In this document: in pieces, positions 33,284-41,014 of the stretch
Numbering within the stretch: the stretch's first letter is position 1
Layout: every line of letters begins with the position of its first letter
Assembly (NCBI RefSeq): GCF_025655475.1
Contig: NZ_JAHTIK010000001.1
Coordinates: forward strand, 7,016,530 to 7,067,521
Length of the DNA: 50,992 nt
Direction: 5' to 3'
Source of the DNA: Kitasatospora sp. DSM 101779
Lineage (GTDB): Bacteria > Actinomycetota > Actinomycetes > Streptomycetales > Streptomycetaceae
The notes under the pieces: model-generated
Told to the model about the DNA's origin: nothing
The model's input: the letters and a program-made list of their open reading frames with translations, nothing else
Database searches by the model: none
Program-made: the position numbers and the translations under genes

Positions 33284-35881
33284 TCACGGCAGGATCTCGA
33301 CGTAGCCGTCGGTTCCGTGCACCCGGATCCGCTGCCCGTCCCGGATCAGCCGGGTGGCCCGCTCCACGCCCACGACGGCCGGCAGGCCGTACTCGCGGGC
33401 GATCACCGCGCCGTGGGTCATCAGTCCGCCGACCTCCGTCACCAGGCCCGCGACCGCGACGAACAGCGGCGACCAGCTGGGGTCCGTGAAGGTCGTGACC
33501 AGGATGTCGCCCGCCTCGAGATCGGCGTCCGCCATGTCGAGGACGACGCGGGCCCTTCCCTCGATCGTCCCGGCGGAGACCGGTAGGCCGACCAGGGCGC
33601 CGGCCGGCACGTCGTCGCGCCGGTACGCCCCGGTCAGGGCCTCGCCGTCCGAGGTGAGCACCCGGGGCGGGGTGAGCGCGTGGTACGACCGGAACGCGTC
33701 CTTGCGCTGCCGTACGAGCCGCTCGTCCACCCGGTGCGAGCGCACGACCTCGCGGAACTCCTGGAACGTGAGGTAGTAGACGTCCTCCGGCTCGGCGAGC
33801 ACGCCGGCCTGCACCAGGCGCCCGGCCTCCGCCAGCAGGGCCTGCTTGTAGAGGAAGTAGCGGCTGACGATGCCGTACTTCGGGTACTCCCGGTAGCCGA
33901 TGAAGGTGCGGACCCGGTCGATCATCCGCGCGGTCTCGTCGGCCTTCCGGTCCCCGTCCGGCAGGGCCCGCAGGCGCGACAGCACGTCCTGTTCCTTCTG
34001 CTGCGCCTTGTGCCGCCCCTGCTCGAAGCGCCGCTCGGCGGCGCCCGGCTCGAAGTTCCTGACGTTGTCGAGGATCACGGGCACGAGCGTGGTGGGTCGC
34101 TCGCGCCAGCGCGGCCGGGTGATGTCGATCTCGCCGACGCAGCGCATGCCGTACCGGTCGAGGTACGCCTCGACGGCGTCGCGCGCTCCCGCGCCGCCCG
34201 CGAGCTTCGCCAGCCCGTCCAGGAAGTCCTCGTCCCGGACGTCCTGCAGGAAGGCCACCACCTCCGGGTGCGGGCGGATCGCGTCCGCGACGTCGAGCAG
34301 CGCCAGGCCCATCTCCGAGGTGATGTTGCCGGGGGCGGAGAGCGTGAGCGTGTCGGCCGCGTTCCTCTCGCCCAGCCACTCCTGCAGCTTGTCGTTGAGC
34401 CACCAGGTGGCCTCCATCCCCGCCATGATCGCCTGCATGCTCAGCGGATCGGCGAGGATCCGCCGGTGCTCCTCGAAGGCCTCCAGCAGGAAGTCGAACA
34501 GCGCAGGTCCGGTCTTCGTCCGGATGTCGCTCTCCAGGGCGGCGACGGAGGCCCGGCTGCGCTCGATCAGCTCGGCGACGACGGCCGGGTCGGTCGCGAT
34601 CGGGGCGGGCGTACCGCCGGCCGGCGGTACGCCGGGGCCCGCGTCCGGGAGCGACGGGACGAAGCCGTCGCGGGCGAGGACGGTCTCCAGGGCGTCCCTG
34701 ATCAGCGGATCGCCCCGGCCGAGGACGTCCAGGAGGCCGGCGCGGCTCGCGGGCGAGGCCAGGCGCCGGGTGACGTCGACGTACAGCCTCCCGCCGGCCT
34801 CGTGCATCGGCACCATGGCCGTCAGCTGCCACATGGAGAGCCCCAGGGGCTTCATGGGGTCGGTCATCATCTGCCCGTGGCCGACGGAGACGTAGACGTG
34901 GTTCTCCCGGTCGCCGGCCTCGGGGACGGGGAACAGGGTGGTGATCGGCCGGCTCTGGACGATCCGGAAGTCGTCGTCGGCCAGGCACCATTCGATGTCC
35001 TGCGGGCGGCCGAGGTGCGCTTCGATCCGGCGTCCGAGCCCTACGAGCCGCAGGACCTGTGCATCCGTCAGCGCCGGCTGCTCCTGGAGCTGCGGATCGA
35101 CCGCGACCTCCTGCACGCCGCCGCCCGGCAGGGCCCGGAGGGCGCGCCGTTTGGCGACGATCGTCCTGGTGACGACCTCGCCGTTCCGCACCGCGAAGAC
35201 GTCCGGGTTCACCAGGCCGGAGACCAGGGCCTCGCCGAGGCCGAGGCCGGCGTCCACGGTGGCGACCGTCCGATTGCCCGTGACGGGGTCGGCGGTGAAC
35301 AGGACGCCGGCCGCCCGGGGGAGGACCATCCGCTGCACGACCACGGCCATCCGGACCGTACGGTGGTCGATGCCGTTGCGCCGGCGGTAGGTCACGGCCC
35401 GCTCGGTGAACAGCGAGGCCCAGCACCGGCTGACGTGCCGGAGGACGGCCGCCGGCCCCACGACGTTCAGGTAGGTGTCCTGCTGGCCGGCGAAGGAGGC
35501 CGTCGGCAGGTCCTCCGCCGTCGCGCTGGACCGGACGGCGTAGGCGGCCTGGTCGCCGAACCGGCCGAGCGCGCCGGTGATCGCCGCCGCGACATCGTCC
35601 GGGACGGCGGTCCGTTCGACGGTCCGGCGGATCCGCGCGCTGAGCGTACGGACCGCCTCCCGGTCGTCCGGGTCCACGAGTGACAGCCGGTCGAGCAGGT
35701 CGTCGAGCGACGGCGCCCGCGCCACGATCCGCCGGTAGGCGTCCGTGGTCACGCAGAAGCCGGCCGGCACCCGGACGCCCTCGATCCGCGACAGCCCGCC
35801 CAACTGCGCGCCCTTCCCGCCGACGAGCGCGACCTGCGTCCCGTCGACCTCGTGAAGATCCACCACGTACTGCTCGACCAC
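33284..35881 (-). CDS. rph: Rifamycin phosphotransferase (Rph)
   Basis: An 865-aa dikinase-type enzyme that inactivates rifamycins by transferring the beta-phosphate of ATP to the C21 hydroxyl, forming AMP and phosphate. An N-terminal ATP-grasp domain (GGKGAQLGGLSRI, YAVRSSATAEDLPTASFAG), a large central rifamycin-binding domain and a C-terminal swivelling His domain (GLMTHGAVIAREYGLPAVVG, His823) are in the order of known Rph proteins, and the length is the same. PEP synthase is the closest alternative, but the central domain lacks PEP-synthase features. Start GTG 35881 follows GGAGG. An RAE lies 69 bp upstream, which supports rifamycin-induced expression. Confidence 0.95.
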   Translation of the reverse strand: MVEQYVVDLHEVDGTQVALVGGKGAQLGGLSRIEGVRVPAGFCVTTDAYRRIVARAPSLDDLLDRLSLVDPDDREAVRTLSARIRRTVERTAVPDDVAAAITGALGRFGDQAAYAVRSSATAEDLPTASFAGQQDTYLNVVGPAAVLRHVSRCWASLFTERAVTYRRRNGIDHRTVRMAVVVQRMVLPRAAGVLFTADPVTGNRTVATVDAGLGLGEALVSGLVNPDVFAVRNGEVVTRTIVAKRRALRALPGGGVQEVAVDPQLQEQPALTDAQVLRLVGLGRRIEAHLGRPQDIEWCLADDDFRIVQSRPITTLFPVPEAGDRENHVYVSVGHGQMMTDPMKPLGLSMWQLTAMVPMHEAGGRLYVDVTRRLASPASRAGLLDVLGRGDPLIRDALETVLARDGFVPSLPDAGPGVPPAGGTPAPIATDPAVVAELIERSRASVAALESDIRTKTGPALFDFLLEAFEEHRRILADPLSMQAIMAGMEATWWLNDKLQEWLGERNAADTLTLSAPGNITSEMGLALLDVADAIRPHPEVVAFLQDVRDEDFLDGLAKLAGGAGARDAVEAYLDRYGMRCVGEIDITRPRWRERPTTLVPVILDNVRNFEPGAAERRFEQGRHKAQQKEQDVLSRLRALPDGDRKADETARMIDRVRTFIGYREYPKYGIVSRYFLYKQALLAEAGRLVQAGVLAEPEDVYYLTFQEFREVVRSHRVDERLVRQRKDAFRSYHALTPPRVLTSDGEALTGAYRRDDVPAGALVGLPVSAGTIEGRARVVLDMADADLEAGDILVTTFTDPSWSPLFVAVAGLVTEVGGLMTHGAVIAREYGLPAVVGVERATRLIRDGQRIRVHGTDGYVEILP

Positions 35882-35949
35882 TGCGACACCTCCGGGGCGG
35901 CCGTGCTCCGTCGCACCGGCCGTGGGCCGACGATTCTGCGCCGCGACCC

Positions 35950-35968
35950 GGGTCTTGCGGCAAGCCCC
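35950..35968 (-). promoter_or_regulatory. Rifamycin-associated element (RAE)
   Basis: The - strand reads GGGGCTTGCCGCAAGACCC, a 19-bp inverted repeat that differs from the reported RAE consensus (GGGGCTTGCGGCAAGGCCC) at two positions. It lies 69 bp upstream of the rph start codon, on the correct side. RAEs are known upstream of rifamycin-inactivating genes and helR and are required for rifamycin induction. Confidence 0.88.
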
Positions 35969-35991
35969 CCGGCGCGCTATACGTTGGGAGT

Positions 35992-36015
35992 GGCAAGGAG
36001 AGCGTTCTCCTTGCC
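35992..36015. promoter_or_regulatory. 24-bp near-perfect palindrome upstream of rph
   Basis: GGCAAGGAGA (35992-36001) pairs exactly with TCTCCTTGCC (36006-36015) around a 4-bp centre. It is 23 bp farther from rph than the RAE; on the - strand a TATAGC (35981-35976), a possible -10, lies between the two. It could be a second operator of rph or a terminator for the MFS gene ending at 36186. The rest of the 304-bp gap (35882-36185) shows no coding signal. Confidence 0.5.
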
Positions 36016-36185
36016 TTTGCCGTATGCCGTCCAGTGGACCCGACGAGCACCTCGCGAAGCGGTGGCACGCCGGGTAGGGGTAGGCGTCGTTCGCCCGGGC
36101 GGACGCGCCGCCGGCCGGCGGATGCGGCCACGGGGCCGGAGGATCCGATCGCGGTACCGGCGGACGCAACCACGGTGCCGGCGGC

Positions 36186-37628
36186 TCAGAGGCGTGCCGC
36201 CCGCTCGCGGGTGGGCGCCGAGGTGCCTTCCGCCGGTGGGGCGACCGCGGCACGGCGGGCCTGGGCGTCGGGAACGGTGAAGGCGAACAGGCCGGTGGCC
36301 ACCGCGATCGCGGCAAGGACGAGGTAGGCCGTCCGGTAGGCCGCCAGCGGCGGGTGGGCCTGTTCGGGGCCGCCCGCGCCGAGCACCAGGACGGTGGTCA
36401 CGACGGCGGGGGCGAGCGCGTTGCCGGTCTGCCGGACGACGGTGTTGAGGGTGGCGGCGTGGGCGACGTCCGCCTTCGCGACCGTGCTGAACGACGCGAG
36501 GGTGGTGGGCACGAACATCCCGCCCATCGCCAGGCCGAGCAGAAACATGTAGCCGCGGAAGGCCCACAGCCCGGTGTGCTCGTCCGCGGCGGCGAACAGC
36601 AGCAGCACCCCCGCCACGCCCAGCATCCCGGCGCCGATGATCACCCGCGGGCCGACCCGGGCGTACACCGCGCCGACCAGCTGCATGGTGAGCAGCACCC
36701 CGAACGCCTCGGTGAAGGTGGTGCTGCCGCTGTCCAGCGCACTGCCGCCGCGGGCCTCCTGGATGTAGATCGGGCCGAGGAACATCGCGCCCATGACGGG
36801 CACGTAGCCGACCAGGCAGATCAGGTTGGTGTCGCGGAACAGCCGGTCGCGGAACAGCCGCAGCCGCAGGATCGGCTCCGCCGTACGGAGTTCCACCGTG
36901 ACCGCCGCCGAGAGCAGCGCGGCGCCGGCCGCCAGGACGCCGAGCACCTGCGGCCGCACCCAGCCCAGCTCCGGCCCGGTGCAGACGCCGTACATCAGCG
37001 TGGCGGTGCCCGCGGCGCTCAGCAGCAGGCCCGGCAGGTCGAGCCGCCCGGCGGCGTGGTCACGGTGCTCGGCGAGGAAGACGAGGCCGAAGAGCACCGC
37101 GGCCACGCCGACCGGGACGTTGACCCAGAACACCCAGCGCCAGGACAGCCCGGTGACGAGCGCGCCGCCGAGCAGCGGGGCGACGGCCGGGGCGATCTGC
37201 TGGGGGATGATCAGCAGCCGGGCGAGCCGGACCTGTTCGGCCTGGGTGAAGGTGCGGAAGAGCAGTGCCTGCGAGGTCGGCATCAGCAGACCGGCGGCCA
37301 GGCCCTGCAGTGCCCGGGCGCCGACCAGGGCCCCCAGACCCGGCGCGGCGCCGCACAGGGCGGAGGCGGCGGTGAAGGCGGCGAGCGAGAGCAGCAGCAT
37401 CCGCCGGCCGCCGAACCGCTCCACCAGCCAGGCCGAGGCCGGGACCGCCATCGCCAGGCAGACCGGGTAGACCACGACGACCCCGGTCAGCGCGGCCGGG
37501 GTCAGCGCGAACTGCCGGGCGATGCCGGGCAGCGCGACGGTGGTGATCGCACCGTCGACGATGCAGATGAAGGTGGTCAGGACCGTCATGATGGGCACGA
37601 CACGGCGCTGGCTCAGGCGGGTGCTCAT
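36186..37628 (-). CDS. MFS multidrug transporter (DHA2 family, 14-TMS type)
   Basis: A 480-aa inner-membrane drug:proton antiporter. The first helix has the DHA2 motif ICIVDGAITTVALPGIARQF, motif A is SAWLVERFGGRRML, and ARALQGLAAGLLMPTSQALLF corresponds to motif B. About fourteen membrane segments are countable. ATG 37628 starts only 20 bp from the region read by the divergent MarR gene, and a TATGCT -10-like box (- strand, 37642-37637) lies 8 bases ahead of the ATG, so the mRNA may be almost leaderless. Repression by the adjacent MarR protein is likely. Substrate unknown. Confidence 0.92.
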   Translation of the reverse strand: MSTRLSQRRVVPIMTVLTTFICIVDGAITTVALPGIARQFALTPAALTGVVVVYPVCLAMAVPASAWLVERFGGRRMLLLSLAAFTAASALCGAAPGLGALVGARALQGLAAGLLMPTSQALLFRTFTQAEQVRLARLLIIPQQIAPAVAPLLGGALVTGLSWRWVFWVNVPVGVAAVLFGLVFLAEHRDHAAGRLDLPGLLLSAAGTATLMYGVCTGPELGWVRPQVLGVLAAGAALLSAAVTVELRTAEPILRLRLFRDRLFRDTNLICLVGYVPVMGAMFLGPIYIQEARGGSALDSGSTTFTEAFGVLLTMQLVGAVYARVGPRVIIGAGMLGVAGVLLLFAAADEHTGLWAFRGYMFLLGLAMGGMFVPTTLASFSTVAKADVAHAATLNTVVRQTGNALAPAVVTTVLVLGAGGPEQAHPPLAAYRTAYLVLAAIAVATGLFAFTVPDAQARRAAVAPPAEGTSAPTRERAARL

Positions 37629-37633
37629 AGAAG

Positions 37634-37662
37634 CTGAGCATACTCACTATGATGATGCTCAG
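37634..37662. promoter_or_regulatory. Shared MarR-type operator between MFS and MarR genes
   Basis: CTGAGCAT (37634-37641) and ATGCTCAG (37655-37662) form perfect 8-bp arms with a 13-bp spacer. Two opposed -10-like boxes fall within or across it: TATGAT (+, 37648-37653) and TATGCT (-, 37642-37637). A MarR dimer bound here would block both promoters. Confidence 0.6.
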
Positions 37663-37690
37663 AAAGACTGGGGACGGGGACGGACACGGC

Positions 37691-38176
37691 ATGGCACAGC
37701 GGCAGGCGGATCAGCGCGACTTCGGCAGCAGTGACGTCCTGGTGGACGAACTCTTCGCCACCACGCAGCGGCTCCGCGCCTTCGTGGACGGCAGGCTGCG
37801 CGAGCACGGCGCCTCCGTCTCGCGGCTGCGCACCCTGCGGGTGCTGGCCCGGGCCGGTGAGCCGCTGCGCATGCGCGACCTCGCCGAGCTGGTCGGCAAC
37901 GCCCCGCGGACCACCACCACGATCGTCGACAGCCTGGAGCGGGACGGCCTCGTCGAACGGGTCCGGCACCCGGAGGACCGCCGCGCCTTCCTGCTCACCC
38001 TCACCGAGGAGGGCGCCCGCCGGCACCGTGAGGCCGAAGAGCTCGACCGCGCGGCCCTGGCCACCGCCACCGGTACCCTCGACCCGGCCGAGCGCGAGCA
38101 CCTGCGCACCCTGCTCGCCCGCATCCGCACCGCCGTCGGCGAGGGGGCGGCTGCCGACGCCGACGCCGACGTGTGA
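37691..38176 (+). CDS. MarR-family transcriptional regulator
   Basis: A 161-aa winged-helix regulator (175 aa if read from ATG 37649). The recognition region is MRDLAELVGNAPRTTTTIVDSLERDGLVERVRHPEDRRAF, seen as LAELVGNAPRTTTTIVDSL for the helix-turn-helix and VRHPEDRRAFLLTLT for the wing. I prefer ATG 37691 because the -10-like TATGAT at 37648-37653 and the palindrome cover the upstream ATG cluster, and a GGGGACGGGGA stretch precedes 37691. It most likely represses itself and the divergent MFS exporter, released by the exporter's substrate. Confidence 0.88.
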   Translation: MAQRQADQRDFGSSDVLVDELFATTQRLRAFVDGRLREHGASVSRLRTLRVLARAGEPLRMRDLAELVGNAPRTTTTIVDSLERDGLVERVRHPEDRRAFLLTLTEEGARRHREAEELDRAALATATGTLDPAEREHLRTLLARIRTAVGEGAAADADADV

Positions 38177-38257
38177 CACCTGCGGTGCTCCCGGCCGCGG
38201 CAAGGCTGTGCCGCGTCCGGGTATCGGACGGGTGAAACCGACGGTTCGGCCGTCAGG

Positions 38258-38422
38258 GTGACGGATCGTCCTGCCGAAGGTGATCCTGACCCGAAGGAGG
38301 AGATCACCTCGCGTTACGTCCTGCTGGGCCTCGGCCTCGCCTGCCCCGTCCTCGCCCTCGCCGTCTTCCTCGCCGCCGCGCGGGCCGGCGCCCGCAGTGA
38401 GAGGGAGGACGACCAGGCCTGA
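38258..38422 (+). CDS. Possible small single-pass membrane protein (54 aa)
   Basis: A 54-aa reading frame from GTG 38258 to TGA 38420-38422. Residues 1-19 are polar and acidic (TDRPAEGDPDPKEE), then YVLLGLGLACPVLALAVFLA is one hydrophobic helix, then a charged tail (RAGARSEREDDQA). From about 38300 nearly all third positions are G or C. The ribosome site ahead of 38258 is weak. It lies between the MarR gene and the convergent AraC gene. No homologue is recognised; it may be real or chance. Confidence 0.38.
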   Translation: MTDRPAEGDPDPKEEITSRYVLLGLGLACPVLALAVFLAAARAGARSEREDDQA

Positions 38423-38442
38423 AGACCGGGCGGCGGGCGGCC

Positions 38443-39198
38443 TCACCGCAGGGGGCCGCCCTCCCGCTGGTAGCGGCCGGGCGTGGTGCCGAAGGCCAGC
38501 CGGAACGCCTCGACGAACGCGCTCGGCGAGGACCAGCCGGAGGCCACCGCCACCGAAGTCACCGAACGCCCCGCCGCCAGCAGGGTCAGTGCGTGGTGCA
38601 GCCGCAGCTGCGCCCGCCACTGCGGGAAGCTCATCCCGGTCTCCCGCCGGAACAGTCGGCTCAGCGTGCGTTCGGAGGCGCCCACGGCGGCGCCGAGTTG
38701 CGCGAGTGTCCGGTCGTCGGCCGGGTCCGCGGCCAGGATGTCGGCGAGGTCCCGCAGCCGCGGGTCCGAGGGCGTCGGCAGCTCCAGGCCGAGGGCGGGT
38801 GCCCGGCACAGCTGGTCGAGCGCCACCCGTTCCAGCGCACGGAACTGCTCGCCCTGCGGCGGCTCGGGACCGCTCAGCACCTCGACCACCTCCCACAGCA
38901 GTCGGCTCACCGCCAGCACCGCCGGCCGCGCCAGCCCCAGCGGATTCACCTCGGCGGGGAAGCTCAGGCTGCGCAACTCGCTGGGCCCGTGGGCCCGGTG
39001 GGCGTGCGGCACGCCGGCCGGCAGCCAGACCCCGCGGTGCGCGGGCACCGCCCAGCTGCCCTGCGGGGTGGACACCTCCAGCACGCCGCGCCCCGGGCAG
39101 ATCAGCTGGTTGACGGTGTGGAAGTGCCAGCCGATCCGCTCGCGGTGGGCCAGCGGCTGCCGGGTCGGACCGGTGAGCTCTTGGCGGGTTGGCGACAT
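38443..39198 (-). CDS. AraC-family transcriptional regulator
   Basis: A 251-aa regulator with an N-terminal cupin-like sensor (HFHTVNQLICPGRGVLEV, VPAHRGVWLPAGVPH) and a C-terminal AraC domain of two helix-turn-helix units: DRTLAQLGAAVGASERTLSRLFRRETG, given as LAQLGAAVGASERTLSRLF, then VTSVAVASGWSSPSAFVEAF with the family ending FGTTPGRYQRE. Start ATG 39198 has only a weak ribosome site. It is divergent from an MFS exporter gene, and four 16-bp direct repeats lie between them, a layout usual for AraC control of a neighbour. Confidence 0.9.
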   Translation of the reverse strand: MSPTRQELTGPTRQPLAHRERIGWHFHTVNQLICPGRGVLEVSTPQGSWAVPAHRGVWLPAGVPHAHRAHGPSELRSLSFPAEVNPLGLARPAVLAVSRLLWEVVEVLSGPEPPQGEQFRALERVALDQLCRAPALGLELPTPSDPRLRDLADILAADPADDRTLAQLGAAVGASERTLSRLFRRETGMSFPQWRAQLRLHHALTLLAAGRSVTSVAVASGWSSPSAFVEAFRLAFGTTPGRYQREGGPLR

Positions 39199-39255
39199 GG
39201 ATCGGCAGAGTATCGGAAGCCCGTACCCGGCGCCCCGGGCCAGGCTGGTCACCGT

Positions 39256-39319
39256 CGACGAGCCCCCGGGCCGACGAGCCCTTGGGGCAACGAGCCCTTG
39301 AGTCGACGAACCCCTTGAG
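39256..39319 (+). repeat. Four tandem 16-bp repeats upstream of MFS gene
   Basis: Units begin at 39256, 39272, 39288 and 39304, an exact 16-bp period: CGACGAGCCCCCGGGC, CGACGAGCCCTTGGGG, CAACGAGCCCTTGAGT, CGACGAACCCCTTGAG. The last runs into the likely ribosome site of the MFS gene (ATG 39328). They lie in the gap between the AraC and MFS genes and may be AraC binding sites or a slipped duplication. Confidence 0.75.
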
Positions 39320-39327
39320 GAGACGGG

Positions 39328-40599
39328 ATGACCCTGGACGGCACCGCACGCCGGACGGACACCGGCACGGCGCACGCACGATCCGAACCAGCCGAGGCAC
39401 CCGGGCCGCCCGAGGCGTCCCCGGCGCCGGGCGGGATCTGGCGGCGGATGGGCCTGTGGGGCGCCGCGCACGCCGTCGACGACTTCTACCAGGGGCTCGT
39501 CCCCGCGGTGGTGCCGTACTTCGCGCTCGACCGCGGCTACGACTACGTGGCCGTCGGCGGGCTCGCGATGGCGGCCACCGTCGGCAGCGCGGTGCCGCAG
39601 CCGTTCGTCGGGCTGGCCGTGGACCGCTGGCGGCTGGGCGGGACGGCCGCCCTCGGCGTGGCCCTGGCCGGGGTCGGTCTCGGGGCGGCGGGGCTGGTCT
39701 CCTCGTACGCCGCGGTCTGGCTGCTGGTGCTGCTCTCCGGCCTCGGGGTGGCGATGTTCCACCCGGCGGCCGGGCGGTCCGCGCGGGAGGCGGCGGGCGG
39801 CAGCACCACGGCGATGAGCGTGTTCGCGGCGGGCGGCAGCGTCGGCTTCTTCCTCGCGCCGGTGCTGGCCACGCCGGTGCTGGCGGTCTGGGGCGTGCGC
39901 TCCACGGTGCTGTTCGTGCCGCCGGCGCTGATCGCCGGCTGGGTGCTGCTGCGCCACCGGCAGCGGCAGCGGGCCGCGGCCCCCGCGGCGGCGACCGTTC
40001 CGGCCGGGCCCGACCGGTGGCCGCCCTTCCTGGTGCTGACCGGCGTCGAGGTGGCGCGTTCGGTGGTGTTCTTCGGGGTCAGCACCTTCCTGGAGCTGCA
40101 CTGGCTGCGCGACCTGCACGCCTCGCACGCGCTCGCCGGGACGGCGCTGGCGGGCTTCCTCGGGGGTGGCGTCGCCGGAACGCTGCTCGGCGGCAGGCTG
40201 GCGGACCGGATCGGTGCGGTGGCCGCCGTGCGGCTGGGCACCGCGCTGACCCTGCCCGCGCTGGCGGGTCTGTGCCTGGCGCCGGGCGGCCTGGTGCCGC
40301 TGCTGTTCGCGGTGCTGACCGGGGCGGCGCTCAACGTGCCGTTCGCGGTGATGGTGAAGCTGGGCCAGGACTACCTGCCGGCGCGACCCGGCACCGCGGC
40401 CGGGGTCACCCTGGGGCTCGGCGTGAGCGCCGGCGGGCTCTGCGGGCCGCTGCTCGGGCTGCTCGCCAGGGCGCACGGGCCGCAGGGCGTCCTGGCGGCG
40501 CTGTGCGCGGTGCCGGTGCTCGGCCTGCTGCTGGCGTACGCTCTGGTGGAGCCGGACGGGGCCGGGACCGGGCGGTTCAGGCCACGTGGCAGAGCTTGA
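39328..40599 (+). CDS. MFS transporter, fosmidomycin-resistance (Fsr)-like
   Basis: A 423-aa inner-membrane exporter. HAVDDFYQGLVPAVVPYF in the first helix and MFHPAAGRSAR before the fourth are characteristic of the Fsr-type branch of the MFS. About twelve membrane segments follow. The first ~35 residues are a hydrophilic Pro/Ala-rich extension. ATG 39328 is preceded by GAGGAGA. It is probably controlled by the divergent AraC regulator. Fsr exports fosmidomycin in E. coli; the substrate here is unknown. Confidence 0.87.
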   Translation: MTLDGTARRTDTGTAHARSEPAEAPGPPEASPAPGGIWRRMGLWGAAHAVDDFYQGLVPAVVPYFALDRGYDYVAVGGLAMAATVGSAVPQPFVGLAVDRWRLGGTAALGVALAGVGLGAAGLVSSYAAVWLLVLLSGLGVAMFHPAAGRSAREAAGGSTTAMSVFAAGGSVGFFLAPVLATPVLAVWGVRSTVLFVPPALIAGWVLLRHRQRQRAAAPAAATVPAGPDRWPPFLVLTGVEVARSVVFFGVSTFLELHWLRDLHASHALAGTALAGFLGGGVAGTLLGGRLADRIGAVAAVRLGTALTLPALAGLCLAPGGLVPLLFAVLTGAALNVPFAVMVKLGQDYLPARPGTAAGVTLGLGVSAGGLCGPLLGLLARAHGPQGVLAALCAVPVLGLLLAYALVEPDGAGTGRFRPRGRA

Positions 40600-40840
40600 C
40601 CACGGAGACCCGGTGCAGGTCCACTGCGAGCGGGGTGTGGCGGCGGTGCCGGCGGGCGTCCTCGGACTCCGCGCGGGCGAGTGCCTGCTCCAACGCGTGG
40701 TCGGCCTCGGAGGCGTCGACGATGAAGAGGTGGACACCGGTGTCGGGCGTGCCGTCCGGCCCGGCGTCGCCGGACTGGTGCGGTATTTCCACCCGCCAGC
40801 GGAACAGATGGGGCGCTGCCGGTCGGGACCTCTTGGTCAT
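40577..40840 (-). CDS. Small hypothetical protein (87 aa)
   Basis: An 87-aa basic protein starting at ATG 40840 after GAGGAAG. It contains LFRWRVEIPHQSGD, VHLFIVDASEADHALEQALARAESEDARR, given as VHLFIVDASEADHAL, and a C-terminal VDLHRVSVVKLCHVA. Third positions are mostly G/C, which supports it being real. It overlaps the MFS gene tail to tail by 23 bp and is divergent from the ROK gene, with which it shares an AT-rich upstream region. No family is recognised. Confidence 0.6.
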   Translation of the reverse strand: MTKRSRPAAPHLFRWRVEIPHQSGDAGPDGTPDTGVHLFIVDASEADHALEQALARAESEDARRHRRHTPLAVDLHRVSVVKLCHVA

Positions 40841-40920
40841 CGGACGTGCTTCCTCTCCCGTGCGGACGTGACGGGCGTTGGAGCTCCGTGGCGTTCGGAC
40901 CTGTGCGATCCGTATCACCG

Positions 40921-40990
40921 TATGAGGGCGAAATATGTCCGTCAAGAGGACGAGATATGGAGTAAATATTCCGTCCGACGGATGAATTCG
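40921..40990. promoter_or_regulatory. AT-rich upstream region with repeated AAATAT...CCGTC
   Basis: This short island is markedly AT-richer than its surroundings and lies between the divergent 87-aa gene and the ROK gene. AAATATGTCCGTC (40931-40943) and AAATATTCCGTC (40964-40975) are near-identical direct repeats 33 bp apart, with CGAGATATGG between. GGAGTAAATATTCC (40959-40972) is a near-palindrome and CCGTCCGACGG (40971-40981) a perfect one. These are likely ROK operator and promoter elements. Confidence 0.5.
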
Positions 40991-41014
40991 TTCGGGAGCC
41001 AGTACGGTGCATGT

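Noticed and set aside
33284..35881. Phosphoenolpyruvate synthase
   Set aside because: Length, central domain and the upstream RAE fit rifamycin phosphotransferase much better.
35882..36316. A 145-residue N-terminal extension of rph
   Set aside because: It is Pro/Arg-rich, runs across the RAE and upstream palindrome, and the GTG at 35881 has its own GGAGG.
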